Assembly (NCBI GenBank): GCA_934486915.1
Contig: CAKSRC010000014.1
Location: 1 to 34,112, forward strand
DNA from: an uncultured Eubacteriales bacterium
Lineage (GTDB): Bacteria; Bacillota; Clostridia; Oscillospirales; Acutalibacteraceae
DNA length: 34,112 nt
Reading direction: 5' to 3'
Shown here: positions 1 through 8,036 of the stretch, in pieces
How positions within the stretch are numbered: the stretch's first letter is position 1
How the letters are laid out: every line of letters starts with the position of its first letter
Made by a program: the position numbers and the translations under genes
The notes under the pieces: generated by a model
Database searches by the model: none
Seen by the model: the letters and a program-made list of their open reading frames with translations, nothing else
What the model was told of the DNA's origin: nothing

Positions 1-1275
1 TCTAATAAGGGATGTGTGGACTTAGGTACTGTTTTAGATGAACTTTGGGAAATCAGCCAAAAGGAATTAAATTATTTAATAGAATCTCAAAACAACAAAA
101 GATTTTATGAGTTAAATTCGAATAATCCATTACTTTTGATTCCAAGAATTAATGAAAAATATTCTACATCTAATATATTGGCTATAGAATATATCGATAG
201 TATTAAAATTACGGATACTGAAAAATTGATTTCTATGGGATACGATCTAAATGAAATAGCAAAAGCTTTATCTTCTAATTACGTAAATCAATTTTTAAAG
301 GATGGATTTTTCCATGCTGCGCCTAACGATAAAAATATATCGATTAAAAATGGCAAAATAGTATGGTCTAATTTTGCACTTATGGGTTCTTTTTCAGAAA
401 GGGATTTAGAGGAACTAAACAATGTAGTATCTGCAATTAAAGATTTAGATGTAGTCAGCCTAAAAAATGCAATATTGAATATTGTAGTGCTAAATCAAGA
501 GGTTAATAATTCTAAATTATATTTCTCTTTAGAAGAGCTTTTAAATAAATATAAGACTATGAATATAAGAGAAATAACCGTAGTTTCTATTGTCAAGGAT
601 GCAATGGTACTCTTGAATGAAAACTCTCTTTCTTTGCCTGAATCTTTTTCATTATTATTTATTGGGCTTATTAATCTTGAAAACATTTTAAACACGATTG
701 CACCCAAATTTAATATGATATCATTGTTTTGTGATTCATATCCTGAAGAACAAGAATCAAGTAATGATGAAGAAGTTACTGATGAAGAATCCGGCAAGAA
801 GGTAACCGAGATAGATGATGTTCCTGAAGAATTTTTGCCGCCTAAAGAGGAAAAAAACGATTTAAAGGATAATTCCATTTCTGACAAAAAAGACGATAAG
901 GAGAGTTCTTCCCTTAATAAAAATATTATACAAGTTCAACCTTCAATTCTACATTCATCAGAATCTTCAACCGAAGAGCAGACGGTGGACATGGTTGCAC
1001 AAATTTCGGACATATTAAAACTTGCAGTAGACGGTAAGACAAAATTTAACATGAATTTGACAGTGTCCGATGAGTCGTTGTCTTCAATAGAAAAGATTGT
1101 TAACAAGCTTATTTTATGCCTAGTGTCAGTTAGCTTTTTAATAGGCGCTTGTTCTATAATTACTACCAATATTGAACCAAAGATATTTGGAGTGCCTATC
1201 TTAGGAATTGCACTATTTATAATATCATTTGTCTTGCTTTTATGGCTTTTAATAAGGATCCTTAAAAAGAAGTAA
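1..1275 (+). CDS. UbiB/ABC1 (AarF)-family protein, probable pseudokinase, 5' end outside window
   Basis: The frame is open to the first base of the window and the recognisable similarity begins in the middle of the UbiB kinase-like fold, so the N-terminal part (with the KxGQ motif) lies upstream. Numbering from the GTG at 16, residues 1-130 follow the family pattern (ELDF-like helix, EYIDSIKITD, GFFHA). The catalytic-loop motif, normally HADPHPGN, is HAAPNDKN (residues 100-107), and the DFG-type motif is NFA (119-121). Both acidic catalytic residues are therefore missing, although the loop Asn107 remains. A long acidic, low-complexity linker (about 245-305) follows, and then two membrane helices near the C-terminus (about 365-415), as is usual for the family. 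UbiB proteins elsewhere serve isoprenoid/quinone lipid metabolism; the role in a clostridium is unknown. Family assignment is good; loss of kinase activity is inferred. Confidence 0.8.
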   Translation, partial: SNKGCVDLGTVLDELWEISQKELNYLIESQNNKRFYELNSNNPLLLIPRINEKYSTSNILAIEYIDSIKITDTEKLISMGYDLNEIAKALSSNYVNQFLKDGFFHAAPNDKNISIKNGKIVWSNFALMGSFSERDLEELNNVVSAIKDLDVVSLKNAILNIVVLNQEVNNSKLYFSLEELLNKYKTMNIREITVVSIVKDAMVLLNENSLSLPESFSLLFIGLINLENILNTIAPKFNMISLFCDSYPEEQESSNDEEVTDEESGKKVTEIDDVPEEFLPPKEEKNDLKDNSISDKKDDKESSSLNKNIIQVQPSILHSSESSTEEQTVDMVAQISDILKLAVDGKTKFNMNLTVSDESLSSIEKIVNKLILCLVSVSFLIGACSIITTNIEPKIFGVPILGIALFIISFVLLLWLLIRILKKK

Positions 1276-1280
1276 TTAAA

Positions 1281-1320
1281 AAAATCTCCCATGCTTTACC
1301 AATATAGCAAGGGAGATTTT
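1281..1320. terminator. Bidirectional rho-independent terminator between the ubiB-like gene and the DUF378 gene
   Basis: AAAATCTCCC (1281-1290) pairs with GGGAGATTTT (1311-1320), and an inner TGCT/AGCA pairing extends the stem. The arms are A-rich and T-rich on their outer sides, so the hairpin can act for both converging genes. Confidence 0.8.
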
Positions 1321-1350
1321 AATAATTGGTCTTAAGATAGTTGTTTATAA

Positions 1351-1569
1351 TTAGGCATTGTCGCTTATGAGTTCATTTTCTCTAAATAAAAGAGATATAC
1401 ACCAAATTGCCGAAACGGCAACTATTATATAAATGATACGGCTTATTATAGAGTCTTGACCACCACATATCCACGCTACTATATCAAACTGGAATAATCC
1501 AATAGATCCCCAGTTAATGCCGCCTACTATTAGTAGACATAAAGCTATTCTATCAAGCATTTTTTTCAC
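1351..1569 (-). CDS. DUF378 family small membrane protein (YuzA-like)
   Basis: A 72-residue protein with two hydrophobic segments (about 8-28 and 42-62). It carries the family hallmark GGINWGSIGLF around residues 16-26, which continues into FDIVAWICGG. The ATG is preceded by AAGGGAAG at a good distance. DUF378 proteins are short, two-helix membrane proteins widespread in bacteria and without a known function. It lies downstream of the SdpI-like gene on the same strand, with 68 bases between them, and faces the terminator it shares with the upstream UbiB-like gene. Confidence 0.85.
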   Translation of the reverse strand: MKKMLDRIALCLLIVGGINWGSIGLFQFDIVAWICGGQDSIISRIIYIIVAVSAIWCISLLFRENELISDNA

Positions 1570-1637
1570 TTCCCTTTGTAACTTAAGTTAAGAGCTAAAA
1601 AATTTGCTCGCTTTAGCTTTAGCCTAATTGATATATA

Positions 1638-2294
1638 TTATTCTTGTAAAATTTTTTTATATAAAACGTATGAATATATTAATGGGATAAATATAAATGA
1701 TATAGCAGTAATTATAAGTGTGTAAATACATAAAGGTTTAAATTTTAAGTTTAGTGCTATTAATGAGTTTACTATTATAATGTATCCACATATTTGTCCC
1801 ACAATTCCTGCTAATTTATTCGTTTTAGCCCATATTATATTGTCTTTGAGAGTCCATGGAGTTCTTATGCCAAATGACCTGTTTTGCTCTATTTTAGGCA
1901 TGAGAATGCTTGTATCAATGATTAAAAATGCTAATGCTATTGATATGTAATATATAAGGTTTTTATTTTTATTTGGATTTTGTGAGTAAAGTGGAATAAC
2001 GCTTATCCAAGAAATTATTATAAAGAAAATTATTAGTCCCAATATAAATAAATTTTCGTATTTTTTATTTTTTTTAGAATTCATATTACGGGGAGCTTTT
2101 TTATAAAAATAAAAGATAATTGATATTATTAATGGGATAAAAGAAGTAGTTAATAATATCCACTTGTTTCCCCATGAATCTTCGGTGCCGATTGCATTAT
2201 AGTGAATAGGAACAATGTCACTTTCCAAGGTACTGATGGCGTAGGCTATCAATATTATATTAAACAAAATTAGTGAATTTAAAATTTTATTCAT
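1638..2294 (-). CDS. SdpI-family / DUF1648 membrane protein
   Basis: A 218-residue polytopic membrane protein. The N-terminal helix is followed by a DUF1648-type motif (PIHYNAIGTEDSWGNKW, about residues 28-45). Further hydrophobic segments follow, and then the SdpI-type signature (NRSFGIRTPWTLKD, about 138-151) with a conserved W..TN element before the last two helices. In Bacillus subtilis, SdpI gives immunity to the SdpC toxin and sequesters the repressor SdpR. No sdpC or sdpR homologue is seen here, so this is best read as a general family member of unknown role. AAGGGGGAT precedes the ATG. Confidence 0.82.
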   Translation of the reverse strand: MNKILNSLILFNIILIAYAISTLESDIVPIHYNAIGTEDSWGNKWILLTTSFIPLIISIIFYFYKKAPRNMNSKKNKKYENLFILGLIIFFIIISWISVIPLYSQNPNKNKNLIYYISIALAFLIIDTSILMPKIEQNRSFGIRTPWTLKDNIIWAKTNKLAGIVGQICGYIIIVNSLIALNLKFKPLCIYTLIITAISFIFIPLIYSYVLYKKILQE

Positions 2295-2339
2295 TAGTTA
2301 TTAATCCCCCTTAATGCTTGAATATTTGATATAAAATTT

Positions 2340-2368
2340 ATAATACACTATGTGGTAAAATTTTTCAA
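2340..2368 (-). promoter_or_regulatory. Predicted sigma-A promoter for the SdpI-like gene
   Basis: Reading leftward, TTGAAA (2368-2363) and TATTAT (2345-2340) are separated by 17 bases. The start codon is about 45 bases downstream of the -10 box. Confidence 0.5.
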
Positions 2369-2391
2369 ACTAAAATTAATTGGAGAATAAA

Positions 2392-3111
2392 ATGAGTATT
2401 AATATATTTAACTTAGTCATTTACTTTACGGCTTATAGTTTCTTAGGTTGGTTATGTGAAACTATATATTGTTCATTACCCAAAAAGCAATTTGTAAATA
2501 GAGGTTTTTTAAACGGCCCGTTTTGTCCGATATATGGATTTGGAGCACTTATTATTATCATTTGCCTTACTAGATTTAGGCATTATGTTTTTTTACTTTT
2601 TATATTTAGTGTTATATTAACAAGTACATTAGAATACTTGACTTCTTATATTATGGAAAAAATATTCCATGCTAAGTGGTGGGACTATTCCGAGAATAAG
2701 TTTAATATTAATGGAAGAGTTTGCCTTAAAAACTCTTTATTGTTTGGACTAATGTCGGTATTTTTTATGGAATTTATACATAGGGGATTTTCGGACCTTG
2801 TTCACTCTCTACCTAAGAACGTAGTTGAAACTTTAGCTATAATATTTGTTGTATACTTTATTTTAGATATGACCGCTTCTATAATTACTGCAATGAAAAT
2901 TAATATTATGCTTTCTGAAATAAAAATTTCACCAAATGTGATTAAAGAGAAATTTGAAAAATACAATCCAAGTAAGATGCTTAAAATTAGGTTTCAATCC
3001 CGTAGAATCTTTTATAATAGAATTATTAAAGCGTTCCCTAACATTAAATATAAGAACCACCACGAGTCCTTAGATATTTTAAAAGAACTTTTAAAAAAGA
3101 AAAAACTATAA
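2392..3111 (+). CDS. Putative ABC transporter permease-like membrane protein (CmpB/PF06541 type)
   Basis: A 239-residue membrane protein. The N-terminal pattern is typical of the family: YSFLGWLCETIYCS, FVNRGFLNGPFCPIYGFGA and WWDYSENKFNINGRVCLKNS (about residues 14-120). There are about five to six hydrophobic segments and a basic C-terminal tail. The family is annotated as a putative type IV ABC transporter permease, but no ATPase partner is adjacent and transport has not been shown for it. I start at ATG 2392 because GGAG at 2382-2385 sits at the right distance; an in-frame TTG at 2380 would overlap that site. Confidence 0.8.
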   Translation: MSINIFNLVIYFTAYSFLGWLCETIYCSLPKKQFVNRGFLNGPFCPIYGFGALIIIICLTRFRHYVFLLFIFSVILTSTLEYLTSYIMEKIFHAKWWDYSENKFNINGRVCLKNSLLFGLMSVFFMEFIHRGFSDLVHSLPKNVVETLAIIFVVYFILDMTASIITAMKINIMLSEIKISPNVIKEKFEKYNPSKMLKIRFQSRRIFYNRIIKAFPNIKYKNHHESLDILKELLKKKKL

Positions 3112-3213
3112 TAAGCACTTTTATATTTGAATAATCAAAAAAAGCTGTTTAATAATAGGTAGGAATGTAATATAATATATTTATAGTATATTTTACCAAG
3201 GAGTGCATTTTAA

Positions 3214-4584
3214 TTGATCGATAAAGAAATTTTAGATAAAGTAAAAAGAATACATTTTATAGGGATAGGCGGCTCAGGAATGTGTCCTATGGCCGAAATT
3301 TTAAATGAACAAGGCTTTGAGGTTACAGGTTCTGATGTATATGAATCTGACACTTTAGAGAGAATTAAACGTAGAAACATCCCAGTATTTATGGGCCACA
3401 AAGAAGAGAATATATTAGGAGCTGAGCTTGTAGTATATTCGGCAGCAATAAAGCAAGATAACCCTGAGATTGTAGCGGCAAAAGAGAAAAATATTCCCAC
3501 AATTGAAAGGTCAGTTATGCTGGGACTTTTAACCCAAAGGTATAAAAATTCAGTGGCAATTTCGGGTACTCACGGAAAGACCAGTACCACGGCAATGATT
3601 ACTCAAGTACTTATAGGCTCTAAACTCGACCCAACTGCTATTATAGGTGGGACACTTCCTTTAGTTGGGGGTAACAGCCATATTGGTAAGTCCGATACTA
3701 TCGTTTGCGAAGCTTGCGAATATGTAGATTCTTTCTTGAAGTTGTCGCCGTCTGTTTCGATTATACTAAATATAGACGCAGACCACTTGGATTACTTTAA
3801 AAATCTCGACAATATCAAAAAATCATTTAGAAAGTTTGCAGAACAAACATCAGATTGCTTAGTTGTAAACGGTGATGATAAGAATACGTTAGATGCTATA
3901 GATGGACTAGACAAAAAAGTTATTACCTATGGCTTTAACGAAAACAACGATTACTATGCTAAGGATATTTCAACAGACCACGGCATACAAAGTAAATTCT
4001 TATTGATGCATAATGGGGAAGAGCTTGGATATATAACCTTAAATGTCCCTGGCAGGCATAATATTTACAATGCATTAGCTGCAATCACTACATGCCATTA
4101 TCTTGGAGCCTCGATAAGTGATATTGCCGATTCTTTGGAGAAATTTACGGGGGTTCATAGAAGATTTGAGATTCTTGGCAAGAGAAAAGGTGTAGTTATT
4201 GCCGATGATTTTGCTCATCACCCAACAGAGCTAAGGGCTGTGCTTAATTCTGCTATGTCCATGGGATTTAAGAGAGTTTGGGCGGTATTCCAGCCTCATA
4301 CCTATTCGAGGACATTTTTGCTTATGGATGACTTTGCAAAGGCCTTATCTATTGCAGATAGAGTTATAATATCCGAAATACTTCCTGTAAGGGAAACTAA
4401 CACCTATAACGTAACTTCGCAAGATTTAGGCGACAAAATAGAAAATTGCGTATGCATAGATACATTTGAAGATATAACGGATTATATAAGTGAAAACGCC
4501 AAAGAGGGGGACTTAGTCCTTACTATTGGCGGAGGAAATGTGTATAAATGCGCTAACATGATATTAGATAGGTTTTCTAACTAG
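3214..4584 (+). CDS. murC: UDP-N-acetylmuramate--L-alanine ligase
   Basis: MurC adds L-alanine to UDP-N-acetylmuramate with ATP, the first amino-acid step of the peptidoglycan stem peptide, in the cytoplasm. The 456-residue length is normal. The N-terminal Rossmann motif HFIGIGGSGM (about 14-23) is followed by the ATP-binding loop GTHGKTST (118-125). The central ligase signature has DADHLDYF, and the C-terminal domain contains HRRFE, DDFAHHPTE and FQPHTYSR. The start is TTG at 3214, with AAGGAG at 3198-3203. It stands alone here, without the usual mur/fts cluster, and ends at a strong terminator. Confidence 0.97.
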   Translation: MIDKEILDKVKRIHFIGIGGSGMCPMAEILNEQGFEVTGSDVYESDTLERIKRRNIPVFMGHKEENILGAELVVYSAAIKQDNPEIVAAKEKNIPTIERSVMLGLLTQRYKNSVAISGTHGKTSTTAMITQVLIGSKLDPTAIIGGTLPLVGGNSHIGKSDTIVCEACEYVDSFLKLSPSVSIILNIDADHLDYFKNLDNIKKSFRKFAEQTSDCLVVNGDDKNTLDAIDGLDKKVITYGFNENNDYYAKDISTDHGIQSKFLLMHNGEELGYITLNVPGRHNIYNALAAITTCHYLGASISDIADSLEKFTGVHRRFEILGKRKGVVIADDFAHHPTELRAVLNSAMSMGFKRVWAVFQPHTYSRTFLLMDDFAKALSIADRVIISEILPVRETNTYNVTSQDLGDKIENCVCIDTFEDITDYISENAKEGDLVLTIGGGNVYKCANMILDRFSN

Positions 4585-4609
4585 AAGTTAAAAACTAATC
4601 GATATAACA

Positions 4610-4645
4610 AAAAAGCAGATCGTATATTTTACGAATCTGCTTTTT
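4610..4645. terminator. Bidirectional terminator between murC and the ilvN-like gene
   Basis: AAAAAGCAGAT (4610-4620) pairs with ATCTGCTTTTT (4635-4645). The stem is extended by CGTA/TACG across a single bulged A, leaving a five-base loop. It serves both converging genes. Confidence 0.9.
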
Positions 4646-4657
4646 ATTCTTTGTATA

Positions 4658-5200
4658 TTAAATTATAGTGCTGTCGCCTTTTTCTAATGCAATGTAACCA
4701 GTCCTTGCGACTTCTAATATTCCACGAGGCTCAAGGTGGCTCAATAGTTCACTTATTTCATCTATAGTGCCAAAGAACTGCAATGTTAGACTATTTTGGC
4801 TTATATCTATAACTTTGGCCCCATATGTGAATGCTATCTTATGTATGATAGGTCTGTCTTGAGCGGAGGCCTTTAATTTTACAAGTACAAGCTCGCCACC
4901 TATAGATTCTTCTTCATCTAAAGATATTACCTTTATAACATTTTGTAAAGAAGAAATTTTTCTTATAAAATCATTTAGCTTATATGGCTTAGAACATATT
5001 AAAAAATTTATCCTAAGCTCTTTATCGTTTTGAGTCTTTCCGACGGTTATGCTTTCAATGTTTATGTTGTATGTGCTAAAAATTTTAGTTAGTCTAAGTA
5101 GGACCCCTGAGTCATCTTTAACTAGGAGTGATATTATTTGTTTTTTTGGAATGTTGTTTTGGCTGTTTAATTCTCTTCTAAAATATAAATTGGTATTCAA
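4658..5200 (-). CDS. ilvN: Acetolactate synthase small (regulatory) subunit
   Basis: The regulatory subunit binds the catalytic IlvB/IlvI subunit and mediates valine feedback in branched-chain amino-acid synthesis. The 180-residue length fits. An N-terminal ACT domain (about 20-95: ISLLVKDDSGVLLRLTKIFS, NIESITVG) is followed by the C-terminal small-subunit domain, with RELVLVK-like GGELVLVKLKA and GAKVIDISQNSLTLQFFGT and a closing EVARTGYIALEKG. The start is TTG at 5200, with AAAGGGGAG eight bases upstream. No catalytic subunit or other ilv/leu gene is in the window, so it is an orphan here. The symbol could equally be ilvH. Confidence 0.88.
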   Translation of the reverse strand: MNTNLYFRRELNSQNNIPKKQIISLLVKDDSGVLLRLTKIFSTYNINIESITVGKTQNDKELRINFLICSKPYKLNDFIRKISSLQNVIKVISLDEEESIGGELVLVKLKASAQDRPIIHKIAFTYGAKVIDISQNSLTLQFFGTIDEISELLSHLEPRGILEVARTGYIALEKGDSTII

Positions 5201-5266
5201 AGAAATTTCTCCCCTTTAAAATACAATTGTTAGTGTGCAAAAACCGTCAAAAATAACTTCTATAAC

Positions 5267-5295
5267 ATTATACATGTTTTTGATTTAAAATTCAA
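5267..5295 (-). promoter_or_regulatory. Predicted sigma-A promoter for the ilvN-like gene
   Basis: Reading leftward, TTGAAT (5295-5290) and TATAAT (5272-5267) are separated by 17 bases. This predicts a leader of about 60 bases before the TTG start. Confidence 0.6.
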
Positions 5296-5322
5296 ATAAA
5301 TTTGTGATTTTTTTTAAATCAA
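5280..5322. repeat. Perfect 10-bp inverted repeat between divergent ilvN-like and ydbS-like genes
   Basis: TTGATTTAAA (5280-5289) and TTTAAATCAA (5313-5322) are exact inverted copies 23 bases apart. The left arm lies in the -35/-10 spacer of the leftward promoter. The right arm abuts a TATAAT (5323-5328) that could be a rightward -10 box. A shared operator is possible. Confidence 0.5.
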
Positions 5323-5378
5323 TATAATCCTATTTATTTTATATTTTTTGGAATAATAAAGTTGGGTGATAGTTTGCT

Positions 5379-5810
5379 ATGTATAGATCAATTTCAAGAA
5401 AAAGCATACTGGTGTTTAGGGTACGATATACGTTGGTTTGTTCTTTTATAAGTTTTATATTAGGACTTTTGGGAATAATTAATTTTCATCTTTATTTATT
5501 TTCCCTATCGACTATTTTTGCGATATTTATGTTCCTATTTTTTTTCTATTCATATAAGAAATATAAAAATTTTTCGTTTTTTATAAATTCAAGGAATCTT
5601 AATTTGTGTTATGGAGTATTTTTTACCAAAAGAATTACGTTTAGTATAGACAAACTCCAGTATATAGAAGTGCGCCAAGGAATAGATGAACGTATACTTT
5701 ACCTTAGTACATTAGTTTTTTATACAGCAGGGGGTAAAATAAAGATACCGGCCTTAGACAATAGGACAGCACTAAACATAAAAAGGAGTTTATATAGGAG
5801 ATTAAAATGA
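5379..5810 (+). CDS. Bacterial PH-domain (bPH2) membrane protein, YdbS-like
   Basis: A 143-residue protein. Two hydrophobic helices (about 18-60) precede a single bacterial PH domain of the bPH2/DUF304 type: the strands FFINSRNLNLCYGVFF, then TFSIDKLQYIEVRQGIDERILYLSTLVFYT (described here in two pieces) and the closing basic segment. In Bacillus subtilis, YdbS and YdbT are encoded as a pair, have been linked to resistance to certain antimicrobial peptides, and are predicted membrane proteins. GGGTGAT lies eight bases before the ATG. The last four bases overlap the next gene (ATGA), so translation is probably coupled. Biochemical role unknown. Confidence 0.75.
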   Translation: MYRSISRKSILVFRVRYTLVCSFISFILGLLGIINFHLYLFSLSTIFAIFMFLFFFYSYKKYKNFSFFINSRNLNLCYGVFFTKRITFSIDKLQYIEVRQGIDERILYLSTLVFYTAGGKIKIPALDNRTALNIKRSLYRRLK

Positions 5811-7252
5811 AAAAACATAGAGTACATTTTTATACTGTTTTTGAATATATTTCTAAATTTTGGTTTGTATTAATAATTCCATTTTTACAACAAATAGTTT
5901 TTCTCTCCTATAATATAACTGAAATTATAAGCACACTTAGTATGAACATATTGGTGCTTACCGTTCTTATATGGATTTGTATATTAGAGTATAAAAATAG
6001 TTTTTATAGGGCAGGGGATAGATACTTTTATGTAAAAAAGGGCTTGTTTATAAGAAAAATATCCTTAATGCCATATAATAATATACATTTTATAAACGTT
6101 AAAAATAATTTTGTCCCGTCATTGTTTGGGGCTGTGAAGCTTAGCCTAGATATTCCCTCAAAGTCGTATAGTAATTCAAACATAGACATTACTCTTAATG
6201 CAAATAGATTAAATTTAACATTAAAAAAGATGTTTCCAAAAGAGGGATTAGATTTAATCTATAAAGGGGAAACGTTAAAGATGATAATTACTGCGGCTTC
6301 GTGGTCAAACCCTGCAACGGGTTTGCTTATAGCAGTGCCGTTTGTAAGCAAGGCAGGGAAGATACTAAGCCAAGAGTTGAGCGATAATTTTTATGAAACC
6401 ATAAATATAGGCATACGTTTTTTGGCTATTGGCATACCACCTATAGCTGCGGGAATTGCATATATCATGTTGTTTGGATGGACAATTGCATTTTTAGTTA
6501 TGCTTCTTAGATATGCAAACTTTAAAGTTTTAAAAAAAGATGATGATATAGTAATAAAAAGGGGGATTATAAATAAAAGGCATCAAATAATGAGCATAGG
6601 CGATATTAATGCGATTTCCATAAGGCAAACTCTTTTAATGAGGGTTTTAAGGCTTTACACAACATATATAAACGCAATAGGAATAGGAAAAGAAAAAGGA
6701 GAGCAGCGAATGCTTATTGCTGCCTCCTCAAAGAGAGAATTAAGATTGTATCTTAATAAAATATTAGATTTTAAGTTAGTTGATAAAAAACGTATAATAC
6801 CGCCTAAAAATGCATTTTGGAGCTATATAAGAAGTCCTGCTATAGCTATTATGTTATTGTTTAGCATATTTTTATTTGTTTTTTTGTTTTTTGGATATTA
6901 TATTAGACTCATAGTATTTATAACGGTATTTTTATTTGTGTTTTTATTATGGTGGTTGATGGTGAGGATAATGGCTTATAAGGATGCGGGACTTTCGATA
7001 TGTGAGAACTCTATTTTAATAAGCAGTTATCGTCGCCTAAGTCTCACATCAAGTGTAATATTATTGGATAAGCTTCAATATATATTAATAAGTCAAAATC
7101 CTATTCAACGTTTTTCTAAACTATGTAACGCAAAGGTTTATTTCTTTTCGGAGACTGTAGATTACTTTAAAGTAAAACAGCTTCCGTTGAGAGATGTTGA
7201 AAACCTTGTGGAAAGTTTGGAAAACTTTAAAATTGTGGATAAAAGAAAGTGA
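5807..7252 (+). CDS. Multi-domain bacterial PH (bPH2) membrane protein, YdbT-like
   Basis: A 481-residue partner of the preceding gene. It alternates pairs of membrane helices (about 18-58, 190-235 and 345-385) with three bPH2-type domains. Each domain shows the repeated pattern of a YVKKGLFIRK-like strand, then a short helix/strand with a basic-hydrophobic NNIHFI or DINAISIRQ or DKLQYILISQNP element. The starting ATG overlaps the stop of the upstream gene and has AGGAG a few bases before it, indicating an operon. The stop codon is only four bases from the stop of the converging nucleosidase gene, with no terminator visible between them. Confidence 0.75.
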   Translation: MKKHRVHFYTVFEYISKFWFVLIIPFLQQIVFLSYNITEIISTLSMNILVLTVLIWICILEYKNSFYRAGDRYFYVKKGLFIRKISLMPYNNIHFINVKNNFVPSLFGAVKLSLDIPSKSYSNSNIDITLNANRLNLTLKKMFPKEGLDLIYKGETLKMIITAASWSNPATGLLIAVPFVSKAGKILSQELSDNFYETINIGIRFLAIGIPPIAAGIAYIMLFGWTIAFLVMLLRYANFKVLKKDDDIVIKRGIINKRHQIMSIGDINAISIRQTLLMRVLRLYTTYINAIGIGKEKGEQRMLIAASSKRELRLYLNKILDFKLVDKKRIIPPKNAFWSYIRSPAIAIMLLFSIFLFVFLFFGYYIRLIVFITVFLFVFLLWWLMVRIMAYKDAGLSICENSILISSYRRLSLTSSVILLDKLQYILISQNPIQRFSKLCNAKVYFFSETVDYFKVKQLPLRDVENLVESLENFKIVDKRK

Positions 7253-7256
7253 TAGT

Positions 7257-7943
7257 TTATAAAGTTTTAACAAGGCTTATGACAATATCGGCAGAAATCT
7301 CTGCGGCCTTTTTAGAAAAATTGGCATAATCTATGGAGGCATTGTTATCGGCAGTGTCTGAAATTGACCGTACTACTGCAAATGGAACATTATTTATGTA
7401 GCAAACTTGACCAATGCTTGCGCCTTCCATTTCACAAGCTATTGCATTGAAGGATTGAGCAATTTTTTTAAGTCTTCGCCCTTCATTAATAAATTGGTCC
7501 CCTGTTGCAATAGTTCCTGCAAAAAATGCTATATCTTTAGAGCAACAAAAATCTTTAAGTTTTTGAACTAATTCAATACTGCATGGTATGTCTATAATAT
7601 TTATACCGGATATCATGCCTTTTGGATCGCCAACAGCGCTTGTATCCATATCATGTTGCATTACGCTTGTAGCTATTGCAATATCTCCAACGTGCATTTC
7701 GTTTATTATACCACCTGCTACACCCGTATTTATAATAATATTAGGCTGATATTTTAATATCATTGTTTGAGTACAAATTGCGGCATTAACCTTTCCCACT
7801 CCACCTATGGCACAAACGCAGTCTTTACCGTTTATTTTGCCTTTATGGTATTCAATAGAGCTGATAGTTTCTATTGTTTTATCTTTCATAAGACTTGTAA
7901 TGCAATCGACTTCGATTTTCATAGCACCAATAATACCTATCAT
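7257..7943 (-). CDS. mtnN: 5'-methylthioadenosine/S-adenosylhomocysteine nucleosidase
   Basis: This enzyme cleaves MTA and SAH to adenine and the thio-sugar, clearing methylation by-products and yielding S-ribosylhomocysteine. The protein is 228 residues, the usual length. It has the N-terminal IGIIGAMKIE with the catalytic Glu11, TGVAGG (about 73-78), the ribose-binding EMEG (171-174) and SISDTAD with the catalytic Asp196. A very strong GGGGGGAT site precedes the ATG. The upstream neighbour on this strand is the symporter gene, 93 bases away, without an evident terminator, so read-through is possible. Confidence 0.95.
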   Translation of the reverse strand: MIGIIGAMKIEVDCITSLMKDKTIETISSIEYHKGKINGKDCVCAIGGVGKVNAAICTQTMILKYQPNIIINTGVAGGIINEMHVGDIAIATSVMQHDMDTSAVGDPKGMISGINIIDIPCSIELVQKLKDFCCSKDIAFFAGTIATGDQFINEGRRLKKIAQSFNAIACEMEGASIGQVCYINNVPFAVVRSISDTADNNASIDYANFSKKAAEISADIVISLVKTL

Positions 7944-8036
7944 AATTTTATCCCCCCTATAAAAATGTTTTTAAATAAAGTATTTATAGACTATACAGTA
8001 TATTCGTATTACTTATGTAAAAATTCATTATGGGCT

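Noticed and set aside
495..1292. Two leftward frames (130 and 118 residues) inside the UbiB-like gene
   Set aside because: Ser-rich composition is simply the reverse of the acidic linker; the second also crosses the terminator hairpin.
1579..1590. Perfect 12-base palindrome TAACTTAAGTTA before the DUF378 gene
   Set aside because: Several palindromes of this length are expected by chance in 34 kb of AT-rich DNA, and no promoter lines up with it.
1593..1618. Inverted repeat AGCTAAA/TTTAGCT between the SdpI-like and DUF378 genes
   Set aside because: Short AT-rich stem without a following T-run on the coding strand; not a convincing terminator.
1638..2294. Toxin-immunity (Sdp) system around the SdpI-like gene
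   Set aside because: No SdpC-like toxin, SdpA/B or ArsR-type SdpR gene is adjacent; SdpI-family proteins are common without the toxin.
2392..3111. A genuine ABC transporter at the CmpB-like gene
   Set aside because: No ATP-binding subunit is near, and the protein family name is only a prediction.
3148..3176. Possible murC promoter ending in TATAAT at 3171-3176
   Set aside because: The -10 is good but no acceptable -35 lies at 16-18 bases, so it was not listed.
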